Source: an uncultured Senegalimassilia sp. (GTDB lineage: Bacteria; Actinomycetota; Coriobacteriia; Coriobacteriales; Eggerthellaceae). From it: a stretch of DNA of 8,547 bases. Every line of letters begins with the position of its first letter. The stretch's first letter is position 1. The stretch spans positions 1 through 8,547 of the forward strand of contig CALEWN010000053.1 of the NCBI GenBank assembly GCA_937925385.1, in the 5' to 3' direction. Made by a program: the position numbers and the translations under genes. Shown here piece after piece: positions 1 to 6,037 of this stretch. The notes under the pieces are model-generated. The model did not search any database and was not told the DNA's origin. It saw only the letters and a list, made by a program, of their open reading frames with translations.

Positions 1-1
1 G

Positions 2-856
2 CGGTGGTGCCTCATGGAGCTTGGCTTCGCCACCGCCCTGTCCGACGTCAGCATGCTGTGGGAGAACCTGTGCGAGATCGCGGAACGCGGCGCGGCGCCC
101 ATAAACGACGTGCTGCCCGAGGGCGTGCGCATCCAGATCGGGGAAGACAACGTGCGGCTGTTCAAGCGCGACACCGCTGAGGTCAACGGCAAGACCTACC
201 GTCGCCTTGCGGCCATCGACGTCACGGAGGAGGAGCGCCTCAACGTCACCATCGCGCGCACGAACGGCCTGCTCGAGCAGGCAAACCGCGAGTTGGAGGA
301 GTCGCTTGCGGGCGTCCGCGAGGTCGCGCGCAACGAGGCCATGCTGCATATGAAGGCGCGCGTGCACGACACCATCGGCCAACGTCTTTCCATCCTGCAT
401 CGCTACCTTGAGGACGGCAGCAGCAACCCTGAGGCGCTCGACCAGGTCACGGAGCTTGTGCGCAGCATGATGGAGGACCTTGCGCGTGCCGACGACGAGC
501 AATCGCCCACCGAGCTGGCTTCGATCGTGCACGCCTTCGAGCTGGTGGGCGTGCGCATCGAGCAGATCGGCAGCCTGCCCAAGGCGCCCGCCGTGGCCGA
601 GGCGTTCGTCACCATCTGCCGCGAGGCCGCCACCAACGCCGTTAAGCACGGTCAGGCCCACAACGTGCGCATCGCCTTCGAGGAAAGCGGCTGCTCGTAC
701 ACGCTGCGTGTAACCAACGACGGCCTAGCAGGTCCCAGCGATTTCCGCGAGGGAACGGGACTTCCCAGCATGCGCGAGGCCGTTGGCGCGGTCGGCGGCA
801 CCTGCCAGGTGACGGCCACCCAGCCTTTCACGCTAGAAGCGGTGGTTCCACGGTAG
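2..856 (+). CDS. Sensor histidine kinase, NarL/DegS type (HisKA_3 + HATPase), 5' end outside window
   Basis: C-terminal part of a two-component sensor kinase that would autophosphorylate on His and pass the phosphate to a LuxR-type regulator. The frame is open to the left edge, and the first ATG (14) has no ribosome binding site, so the true start and any sensor or membrane segments are probably outside the window. Numbering from that ATG: residues about 35-75 look like the end of a PAS/PAC fold (IDVTEEERLN); about 76-110 is a charged helical linker, probably coiled coil. The H-box is HDTIGQRLS, with phospho-acceptor H118. The N-box is REAATNAVKHG (N208), the D-box-like strand is VTNDG (233-237), and the G-box is EGTGLPSMRE (246-255). 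This H-box and short ATPase are typical of the HisKA_3 family. The response-regulator gene 64 bp downstream is the likely partner. The signal sensed cannot be told. Family call is firm; pairing is inferred. Confidence 0.88.
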   Translation, partial: RWCLMELGFATALSDVSMLWENLCEIAERGAAPINDVLPEGVRIQIGEDNVRLFKRDTAEVNGKTYRRLAAIDVTEEERLNVTIARTNGLLEQANRELEESLAGVREVARNEAMLHMKARVHDTIGQRLSILHRYLEDGSSNPEALDQVTELVRSMMEDLARADDEQSPTELASIVHAFELVGVRIEQIGSLPKAPAVAEAFVTICREAATNAVKHGQAHNVRIAFEESGCSYTLRVTNDGLAGPSDFREGTGLPSMREAVGAVGGTCQVTATQPFTLEAVVPR

Positions 857-886
857 AATAGAGGGCATCGCCGCTGTTCCGGCGAT
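854..886 (+). promoter_or_regulatory. Kinase-regulator junction: possible -10 box and small hairpin
   Basis: TAGAAT (854-859) overlaps the kinase stop codon and fits the TAnnnT -10 pattern, but I see no good -35 at 16-18 bp. Just downstream, ATCGCCG (867-873) and CGGCGAT (880-886) form a 7-bp stem with a 6-nt loop and no U-tract. It could be a processing or attenuating hairpin, or a separate start for the regulator gene. Speculative. Confidence 0.25.
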
Positions 887-920
887 ATGCAGGGACCGCC
901 TTCTAGCCCAGGGGGACGCC

Positions 921-1562
921 ATGATCGACATGGTCATCGCCGAAGATCAAGCCATGCTGCGCGACTCGCTCGCGTGCGCCATCGACATGCAGGACGACAT
1001 GCACGTCGTGGCGGCCATCGCCGATGCGGCCGGCGCCCTTTCCGCGGTCGAGAAGCACCACGCGAACCTAGCGCTTTTGGACGTGTGCACGGAAAACGAT
1101 TCCAGCGGCATCGTGGCGGCCGCCGCCATCAAGGAGGCGCACCCCGACGTGCGCGTGGTCATCATGACGGGCATGCCCGAGATCACGTTCGTCGAACAGG
1201 CCCGCGCCACCGGAGTTGACAGCTTCGTGTACAAAAACGTTGGCACCGCCGAGCTCATCGCCGTCATCCGCTCCACCATGGAGGGCTATTCCACATTCCC
1301 CCGCCCCCAATCCAACGCGCTTTCCGGCACCGCAGCGCTCACGCAAACCGAAATCGACATCTTGCGCCTGGTGTGCGAAACCAAAACGCGCAAGGAGATC
1401 GCGCAGGAGCTGTACCTGTCCGAAGGCACCGTGAAGCGCCACATCTCCGAGATCCTGGCGAAAACCGGCTACGACAACATCCTGCGCCTTGCCGTGCACG
1501 CGGTTGCCAGCGGACTCATCGTCCCCGGCATGGGCCGCACCGGCGAACAAGCTGAGGAATAG
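921..1562 (+). CDS. Two-component response regulator, NarL/LuxR family
   Basis: DNA-binding response regulator of 213 residues, a normal length for the family. The receiver domain spans about 1-118: acidic pair E8/D9, phospho-acceptor D54 (ALLDVCTEND), switch Thr T83 (VIMTGMPE) and conserved K105 (FVYKNVG). After a short linker, a LuxR-type helix-turn-helix runs from about 138 to 200, with LTQTEIDILRLV, then KEIAQELYLSEGTVKRHIS as scaffold and recognition helices. The ATG at 921 is chosen because AGGGGG (910-915) sits 5 bases upstream; a second in-frame ATG at 930 would be too far from it. It follows the kinase gene on the same strand and is presumably phosphorylated by it. All residues needed for phosphorylation are present, so it should be a functional switch. 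Targets are unknown; neighbouring genes are candidates by position only. Confidence 0.93.
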   Translation: MIDMVIAEDQAMLRDSLACAIDMQDDMHVVAAIADAAGALSAVEKHHANLALLDVCTENDSSGIVAAAAIKEAHPDVRVVIMTGMPEITFVEQARATGVDSFVYKNVGTAELIAVIRSTMEGYSTFPRPQSNALSGTAALTQTEIDILRLVCETKTRKEIAQELYLSEGTVKRHISEILAKTGYDNILRLAVHAVASGLIVPGMGRTGEQAEE

Positions 1563-1670
1563 CGCGCATAACGCAAGCCTTTCCAGCTTCCCGAACAGCA
1601 ACCTGAGCCGTTCGGTCCGCTTTCGCACCCCTTTTCGAGCCGTAGGGCGCTTCTTCGCCTTCCCCGCTTC

Positions 1671-1679
1671 TGCCATTAT
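1671..1679 (+). promoter_or_regulatory. Possible extended -10 promoter before the DUF4428 gene
   Basis: TGC-CATTAT matches the extended -10 form TGn followed by a moderate -10 hexamer, and would place the transcript start near 1686, about 30 bases before the ATG. No clear -35 is visible. The 154-bp gap after the response-regulator gene holds nothing else I recognise, including no convincing terminator. Confidence 0.3.
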
Positions 1680-1716
1680 CGGGGTACGGAGTTGGAGACG
1701 ACGAAAGGGGCGCGAC

Positions 1717-2448
1717 ATGGGGCTGTTCGGAAAGATGTTCGAAAAGAAAACCTGCAGCATCTGCGGCGGCGAGATCGGGCTTCTGGGCAATCGCAAGCTT
1801 GAGGACGGCAACCTGTGCAAGGAGTGCGCGGGCAAGCTGTCGCCGTTTTTCAGCGACCGACGCGCGAGCACGGTGGAGCAGATCGCCGAGCAGCTTGAGT
1901 ATCGCGAGGCCAACCGGCAGAAGGTGGCGGAGCTCAACGTCACGCGCACGCTCGGCTGCGACATGAAGGTGATGCTCGACGAGGACGCGAAGCGCTTCAT
2001 CGTCACGCGCAATTCCCGTTGGCGCGACGCAAACCCCGACGTTATGGACTTCTCCCAGGTCACGGGGTGCGATACCGAAATCCGCGAGACGCGCAGCGAG
2101 CTCACCTGGAAAGACGATGAGGGCCATTCGCAAAGCTACGACCCGCCGCGCTACGACATCGACTACGACGCGTACGTAACCATCCACGTGAACTCGCCGT
2201 ACTTCAACGAGATCACGTTCAAGGTCAACGACTACCGCATCGAGGAGCGCAATTCCGTGGAATACCGCGAGGCGGAGCGTCAGGCGCAGCAGATCCGCGA
2301 GGCGCTCACCCAGCTGCGCGAAACCGTCCGCGAGCAGGCAGCGGCGGCCGCGGCGCCGAAGACGGCGCAAACCTGTCCGTTCTGCGGCGCCACCACGGTT
2401 CCCGATGCGCAAGGGCGCTGCGAGTACTGCGGCGGCGCGATGGGATAA
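1717..2448 (+). CDS. DUF4428 domain protein with N- and C-terminal zinc-ribbon motifs
   Basis: Protein of 243 residues and unknown function. The N-terminus is a DUF4428-type zinc motif: C13-x2-C16 and C34-x2-C37 around the signature GLLGNRKLEDG (21-31). The middle part (about 70-175) is a soluble mixed domain with predicted strands. Residues about 175-210 form a charged Gln/Glu/Arg-rich helix, probably coiled coil, followed by an Ala-rich linker. The C-terminus carries a second four-Cys ribbon, C220-x2-C223 and C235-x2-C238 (CPFCG, CEYCGG). No signal peptide or membrane segment, so cytoplasmic. ATG 1717 is chosen over earlier in-frame starts because AAAGGGG (1704-1710) lies 6 bases upstream and the protein begins exactly at the conserved domain. 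DUF4428 proteins are common in Firmicutes and Coriobacteriia, often with varied C-terminal parts; no activity is assigned. The paired ribbons suggest metal-stabilised protein or nucleic-acid contact, which is inference only. Confidence 0.88.
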   Translation: MGLFGKMFEKKTCSICGGEIGLLGNRKLEDGNLCKECAGKLSPFFSDRRASTVEQIAEQLEYREANRQKVAELNVTRTLGCDMKVMLDEDAKRFIVTRNSRWRDANPDVMDFSQVTGCDTEIRETRSELTWKDDEGHSQSYDPPRYDIDYDAYVTIHVNSPYFNEITFKVNDYRIEERNSVEYREAERQAQQIREALTQLRETVREQAAAAAAPKTAQTCPFCGATTVPDAQGRCEYCGGAMG

Positions 2449-2494
2449 GCGCTCGCCGGGTTGATCTGCGGCAAGCGCGTAAGCAGGGCACACG

Positions 2495-2515
2495 CCTTCG
2501 GCAAGGGACCGAAGG
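2495..2515 (+). promoter_or_regulatory. Hairpin between DUF4428 gene and lipoprotein gene
   Basis: CCTTCGG (2495-2501) and CCGAAGG (2509-2515) form a perfect 7-bp stem with a 7-nt loop, followed only by TT. It may be a weak terminator or a leader structure in the 106-bp gap before the lipoprotein gene. Confidence 0.3.
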
Positions 2516-2554
2516 TTCGCCATAGGAGCATCAACAAGAAAGGGAGTGAGGGAC

Positions 2555-3364
2555 ATGAAGAGGAAGCTATTGGTATGCGCGTTGGTAGCATGCGCGATGA
2601 CGCTGTGCTTGGCACTGACCGGCTGCGGCGGCGGCGGGACCAACGACAAGGACGCAAAAGAGGCGTTCATCGGATCGTGGAAGCTGGCGGGCATGGTGTC
2701 CGACGGCGAAGAAGCCACCGCTGAGGACATCGCCATGCTGGATGCGTTCGGCATGAGCGTGGGCCTGAACGTGAACGAAGACGGCACCTGCTCGCTCATC
2801 ATGTTCGGCGAGCCCCTTGATGGCACGTGGGAGGCCAAGAGCGCCACGGAGGCCAAGTTCACCATCGACGGCAGCCCTATCACGGCGACCATCACCGACG
2901 GTAAGCTGCAGATGACCGACGGCGGCTATGCCATGACGTTCGAGCGCGGCGAGGTCAAGGCCAGCGGCACTGCGGGCGACGCAAAGGCCGCAACCACCTC
3001 CGACAAGAACACCGTCGCCGTTGACAAGGTGCTCGTCGACGATGAGAACTGCACCATCACCGTGCTGAACAAGAAGCAGGATTGGCTCGACGACTGCGGC
3101 TACACCTTCAAGGTTGAGAACAAGACCGCCGACAAGACCGTCCTGTTCATGGCCGAGTACGGCACCTTCAGCGTCGACGGCCAGATGGTCGACTTCACCC
3201 TGACCGAGACCGTCAAGCCCGGTATGTTCGCCGAGACCTTCGGCTACTTCGACAGCACCAAGATCACCGACATTGAAGCGATGAAGAACGTCACCGGCAC
3301 CATCAGCCTGATGGACAACGACACCTACGACACCATCGCCAGCTATCCGATCGAGATCGCATAG
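2555..3364 (+). CDS. Predicted secreted lipoprotein, function unknown
   Basis: Protein of 269 residues with a classical lipoprotein signal: MKRK, a hydrophobic core (5-20), then lipobox LTGC with acylated C24, followed by a Gly-rich spacer (GGGG). It should be exported by Sec, processed by signal peptidase II and anchored on the outer face of the membrane. Residues about 35-130 resemble a small lipocalin-like beta fold seen in many lipoproteins of gut bacteria (IGSWKLAGM at the start, DGTCSLIMFG, LDGTWEA, DGKLQMTDGGYAMTFER). A short low-complexity linker (about 132-148) leads to a second beta-rich domain (about 150-269). ATG 2555 is preferred to GTG 2546 because the AAAGGGAG stretch (2539-2546) is then correctly spaced and the signal peptide begins properly with MKRK. 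It precedes a strong terminator. Ligand and role are unknown; the lipocalin-like reading is from pattern only. Confidence 0.88.
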   Translation: MKRKLLVCALVACAMTLCLALTGCGGGGTNDKDAKEAFIGSWKLAGMVSDGEEATAEDIAMLDAFGMSVGLNVNEDGTCSLIMFGEPLDGTWEAKSATEAKFTIDGSPITATITDGKLQMTDGGYAMTFERGEVKASGTAGDAKAATTSDKNTVAVDKVLVDDENCTITVLNKKQDWLDDCGYTFKVENKTADKTVLFMAEYGTFSVDGQMVDFTLTETVKPGMFAETFGYFDSTKITDIEAMKNVTGTISLMDNDTYDTIASYPIEIA

Positions 3365-3453
3365 CACCAAGCGAACGCGCATGCAACGCCTCGACGGCGC
3401 GACATGCGCGGCGGACGGCTCCGCGCAGCCAACGCCACGGGCAACGCGCACGA

Positions 3454-3485
3454 AGCGCCTCCCCCCACGGGAGGCGCTTTTCGTT
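3454..3485 (+). terminator. Intrinsic terminator after the lipoprotein gene
   Basis: Perfect 10-bp stem AGCGCCTCCC (3454-3463) with GGGAGGCGCT (3469-3478), a 5-nt loop, and a T-tract beginning inside the stem (TTTTCGTTT). It lies 90 bp past the lipoprotein stop and ends the leftmost transcription unit on this strand. Confidence 0.9.
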
Positions 3486-3524
3486 TCTCCATAATTTCAA
3501 CGCTTACGAAACGGGTGCGGTTTC

Positions 3525-3533
3525 TGCTAGGCT
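3525..3533 (+). promoter_or_regulatory. Possible extended -10 promoter for the MFS leader
   Basis: TGC-TAGGCT fits the TGn-TAnnnT extended -10 pattern and would start transcription near 3540. The -35 region is poor. It sits between two intrinsic terminators, so any transcript made here would begin after the first (3454-3485) and meet the second hairpin after about 27 nt. Confidence 0.35.
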
Positions 3534-3565
3534 GAAAGCAATTAGTGGTAGTCGGTAGCGCCCTT

Positions 3566-3618
3566 AAGCGGGGGCTGCAAAGGATGAAAGCTTCCTTTGC
3601 AGCCCCCGCTTTTTGTTT
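3566..3618 (+). terminator. Strong intrinsic terminator/attenuator in the MFS leader
   Basis: The arms 3567-3584 and 3593-3610 are perfectly complementary over 18 bp (GCGGGGGCTGCAAAGG against its complement), with one further A-T pair at the base, an 8-nt loop TGAAAGCT and a run TTTTTGTTTT. It stands 67 bp upstream of the MFS ATG and downstream of a separate terminator, so it does not simply end the preceding gene. The sequence 3557-3563 (AGCGCCC) could pair imperfectly with 3570-3576 and compete with the 5' arm. It may be an attenuator or the 3' end of a small RNA of about 75-80 nt. Confidence 0.85.
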
Positions 3619-3684
3619 TGTCGGGAAGGTTTTCGCCCGTGCGGGCGCTGCGCAAAAGTCGGAAAGGATTGTACGGAAAACAAT

Positions 3685-5172
3685 ATGCAAGGTTTCGATC
3701 CCCATAAGGCGCACATCGAGGTTGCGCACCCCTACCTGACCATGATGGGCCTGTACCTGGGCGGTTTCACGGGCATGTTCAGCGAAACGTCGCTCAACAT
3801 CGCACTGCCGCAGCTTACCGAAGCGTTCGGCGTCGACGTCGCCGTGATGCAGTGGATGGTCGTCGGCTATATGTTGGTCATCGGCATCGTGCTGCCCTTC
3901 GCCAGCCTGCTCATGAAGTGGTTCAGCGTGCGCAAGCTCACGCTGTTCGCGCTGGGCGCGTTCTTCGTCGGCTCGCTGATCAGCGGGTTCGCCCCCAGCT
4001 TCGAGGTGATGCTGGCGGGACGTCTGGTGCAAGGCGTGGGCACCGGCCTGGTGCTGCCCATGATGTTCGCCGTGGTTCTCGAGGTGTTCGCCCCGGTGAA
4101 AATCGGCGCTGCCATGGGCCTGACGGCGCTTATCATCATGTTCGCCCCCGCCATCGGCCCCACCCTTTCGGGCATCATCCTCGGCGTGCTGAGCTGGCGC
4201 TTCATCTTCTTCACCTTCGCCGTGGTGCTGGCCGTGGCCATGGTGTTCGCGGCGAAGTTCCTGGTGAGCCCCTACGAGCTGACGCGCCCGCGCGTGGATG
4301 CGCTCTCGTGCGTGCTGTCGTGCCTGGGATTCGGCGGCGTGGTGCTGGGCGCCGGACTTGCCAGCCTGTACGGATGGACCAGCGTCGAAGTGGTATCCGC
4401 GCTGTTCATCGGCGTGATTTGCATTGCCGCCTACGTGTATCGCCAGCTGCGCATGGAGACCCGCGTGCTTGACGTGCGGGTGTTCTGCCAGCAAGGCTAT
4501 CGCGTGGGAGTGACGCTGGTGATGCTGAACTTCGGCATCACGCTGTCGGCCATGTACCTGCTGCCGCAGTACATCCAAAGCGGCATGCTGCTGCCTGTGG
4601 CCATGGCCGGCGTGCTCATGCTGCCCGGCGGCGTAGTGAATTGCATCATGTCCGTGATCGCCGGCGGGCTGTACGACCGCATCGGCGCCCGCATCCCAGC
4701 GCGCGCAGGCTTTGCCCTATCCATTGCGGGCACGGTGATGTTCCTGTTCGCGACGCCCGATTCCTCGATCGCGTACGTGATCTGCGCTCACGTGATCTTG
4801 ATGATCGGCGTGCCGCTGGCCATGTCGCCGAGCCAGACGAGCGCCCTGAACTCGCTGCCGCACCGCATGAACGCGGACGGCTCCACCATGATGAACACCC
4901 TGCAGCAGGTACTTGGCGCCATCGCAACCGCCGTTGCCACCAGCCTGCTGGGCATGGGCCAGGCGGCAAGCGCGGAAAGCGGCGCAGTCGCGTTCACCAA
5001 CGGCGTGCACTGGGGCTTCGCGTTCACCCTGGTGCTGGCAGTTGCCGCGCTGGCGGTATCGATGCTACTGAAGAAGCGCAGCTACGCCAACGAGGCCGGG
5101 GCGCCCGCAGGCGGCGCTGCGCCAGCGCGAACCCTGCAGGCCGAGTGTGCCAGCGCGAGCCCTGCAGAATGA
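3685..5172 (+). CDS. MFS transporter, DHA2-like (14-TMS, EmrB/QacA type) drug-efflux family
   Basis: Inner-membrane protein of 495 residues, matching the length of proton-driven DHA2 exporters, which have 14 transmembrane helices. Family signs in order: ETSLNIALPQL (34-44) in helix 1 and WMVVGYML (57-64), typical of DHA2; RLVQGVGTG (113-121, motif B with R113); APAIGPTLSG (154-163, antiporter motif C, conserved in exporters); WRFIFF (171-176); a cytoplasmic loop GLYDRIGAR (328-336, motif A-like); and MSPSQTSALNSLP (380-392). Hydrophobic stretches continue to about 462, then a short polar tail. ATG 3685 is used: upstream frame 3613-3684 is Cys/Arg-rich, overlaps the terminator hairpin and lacks a good ribosome site, whereas GGAAAA (3674-3679) precedes 3685. 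The substrate is unknown. No regulator gene adjoins it; control may lie in the hairpin leader. The tail (from about residue 479) is encoded by 28-bp tandem repeats, and the stop codon lies inside the second copy. Confidence 0.9.
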   Translation: MQGFDPHKAHIEVAHPYLTMMGLYLGGFTGMFSETSLNIALPQLTEAFGVDVAVMQWMVVGYMLVIGIVLPFASLLMKWFSVRKLTLFALGAFFVGSLISGFAPSFEVMLAGRLVQGVGTGLVLPMMFAVVLEVFAPVKIGAAMGLTALIIMFAPAIGPTLSGIILGVLSWRFIFFTFAVVLAVAMVFAAKFLVSPYELTRPRVDALSCVLSCLGFGGVVLGAGLASLYGWTSVEVVSALFIGVICIAAYVYRQLRMETRVLDVRVFCQQGYRVGVTLVMLNFGITLSAMYLLPQYIQSGMLLPVAMAGVLMLPGGVVNCIMSVIAGGLYDRIGARIPARAGFALSIAGTVMFLFATPDSSIAYVICAHVILMIGVPLAMSPSQTSALNSLPHRMNADGSTMMNTLQQVLGAIATAVATSLLGMGQAASAESGAVAFTNGVHWGFAFTLVLAVAALAVSMLLKKRSYANEAGAPAGGAAPARTLQAECASASPAE

Positions 5173-5200
5173 GTGCGCCAGCGCTCACCTTGCAGGCCGA
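5117..5200 (+). repeat. 28-bp tandem repeat, three copies, spanning the MFS stop codon
   Basis: Units 5117-5144, 5145-5172 and 5173-5200 share the pattern GCCAGCGC, then 6 bases, then TTGCAG or CTGCAG, then a purine/C tail. Units 1 and 3 end GGCCGA; unit 2 ends GAATGA, which supplies the TGA stop (5170-5172) of the MFS gene. As 28 is not a multiple of 3, each unit is read in a different frame. Unit 1 in the MFS frame reads APARTLQAE and unit 3, read from ATG 5169, reads APALTLQAE. Confidence 0.88.
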
Positions 5201-5363
5201 GGGCGTTCAGGATTGCCAAGGGCTGCTAGCAGGAAGCGCTGATGCCAGAGCCCCGCAGGCACCCTCGCGATGATCGCGTTTGAAATGCCGCACAACATCC
5301 GACTTACAGTACCCGTAAGACAACGCGTTGCAATTGGTATTCGTTGCGCACGATTAACGTATC

Positions 5364-5383
5364 GATGTGGCATATCCCACATC
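5364..5383. promoter_or_regulatory. Inverted repeat, operator-like
   Basis: GATGTGG (5364-5370) and CCACATC (5377-5383) form a perfect 7-6-7 dyad. A -10-like TACTAT (5394-5399) follows 10 bp later, so it could be an operator of an unrecognised promoter. No gene with a ribosome site follows, which weakens this. Confidence 0.3.
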
Positions 5384-5422
5384 CGGGGCCTTTTACTATG
5401 GTGAATGATGACCGATTTACTC

Positions 5423-5446
5423 ACTGTGCAGAAAATGCACAGTTTT
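5423..5446 (+). terminator. Terminator-like perfect dyad, 8-5-8
   Basis: ACTGTGCA (5423-5430), loop GAAAA, TGCACAGT (5436-5443), then the T-tract TTTTA. It would terminate + strand transcripts reading out of the MFS gene 250 bp upstream. The perfect symmetry also allows a protein-binding site or a copy of a dispersed palindrome. Confidence 0.55.
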
Positions 5447-5816
5447 AGGCCTGTTTTCGCTTCCCCGTCCTGCGCTCCGCATCCCGGTCACCGTTCTACA
5501 CCGGTGCTCTTAGATAACTGGATACACGTTGCACTGGTGGGCTGTCGTGTCCCTGCAAGCGCGTTTCAATCGACAGCCGCGGTTCATCCAACGGGCACGT
5601 TTCTGAAAGGGTCCGGCGCGATTGCTGCCAAAAAATGCGCGAGTGCGTGCGAGCAGACGGCGATCAGGGCCCGAACACGACCGGGCGGCGGCATCGGGAC
5701 GCGGCAAATACTAACCTACATGCGCTCGTTACAATTAATGCTTCGTTCATATCGTACATCGTCGAGATAAACACACACTCGCGCACTTTTTGGCAGCAAG
5801 CGCGTCCAAGCATACG

Positions 5817-5843
5817 AAAAAGGGGGCCTGCGACCCCCTTTTT
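5817..5843. terminator. Bidirectional intrinsic terminator
   Basis: AAAAAGGGGG (5817-5826), 7-nt loop, CCCCCTTTTT (5834-5843). It gives a G-C stem with a T5 tract on either strand, as usual between convergent genes. On the - strand it is the first good terminator after dapL, giving a 3' UTR of about 200 nt; on the + strand it is a back-up stop for the MFS transcript. Confidence 0.88.
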
Positions 5844-5845
5844 CA

Positions 5846-6024
5846 GCAACTACATATGAAAGTGCAGCTGTACACGCCGTAACTGCCGCATCCGCTGCGG
5901 CAACTGCGCCTGAAACACCAGCCAACAACAACCCCGGTGCTGCAACTATGCACACAACAGCGGCTACATACGCAAAAGCTACCGCGTACGCTATGGCAAT
6001 CGCAATCGCAACACTAGCGAACAA
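5846..6024 (-). other. Low-complexity Ala/Val-codon tract downstream of dapL
   Basis: The tract is built of recurrent GCAAC, GCTAC, GCAATC and GCNGCN steps and contains a 7-bp hairpin (TGCCGCA 5884-5890 with TGCGGCA 5896-5902). On the - strand a frame from TTG 6024 reads a strongly hydrophobic Ala/Val/Ile sequence for about 60 residues and runs on through the terminator to 5716 (102 codons). On the + strand another frame is Ala/Thr-rich. There is no ribosome site before 6024, so I do not call a gene. It may be decayed coding sequence or a structured 3' UTR. Confidence 0.4.
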
Positions 6025-6037
6025 TCGCCCGCTACTC

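Larger units (their letters stand above)
5173..6037. other. Gene-poor intergenic stretch between convergent MFS and dapL genes
   Basis: About 865 bp with no convincing gene. It is visibly less GC-rich than its surroundings, especially 5280-5460 and 5700-5860. In order it holds the third 28-bp repeat, an open 34-codon frame from ATG 5169 to TGA 5273, several dyads between 5266 and 5445, a possible terminator (5423-5446), a tract of nothing I recognise (5450-5800), a bidirectional terminator (5817-5843) and an Ala-rich low-complexity tract (5846-6024). Other dyads seen are CGCGAT-G-ATCGCG (5266-5278), CTTAC/GTAAG (5303-5319) and CAACGCGTTG (5321-5330). Confidence 0.6.

Noticed and set aside
1068..2895. 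Long - strand frames opposite the response regulator, DUF4428 and lipoprotein genes
   Set aside because: They lie opposite well-supported genes, are rich in Arg/Ala/His/Val, and match no family.
3613..3684. Upstream in-frame start for the MFS gene
   Set aside because: It would start in the T-tract of the hairpin and add a Cys/Arg-rich segment unlike the family; ATG 3685 fits better.
3584..3739. Short + strand frame starting in the terminator loop and overlapping the MFS start (possible leader peptide)
   Set aside because: Its AAAGG touches the ATG, the start lies in the loop of a very stable hairpin, and the peptide shows no run of a regulatory amino acid.
5405..5770. Open frame of 121 codons on the + strand in the intergenic region
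   Set aside because: No spaced ribosome site, third-position GC near the background rather than the high value of the real genes, and no family resemblance.
5450..5800. tRNA or other known RNA gene in the gene-poor region
   Set aside because: No cloverleaf arms or T-loop motif could be assembled; nothing recognisable was found.
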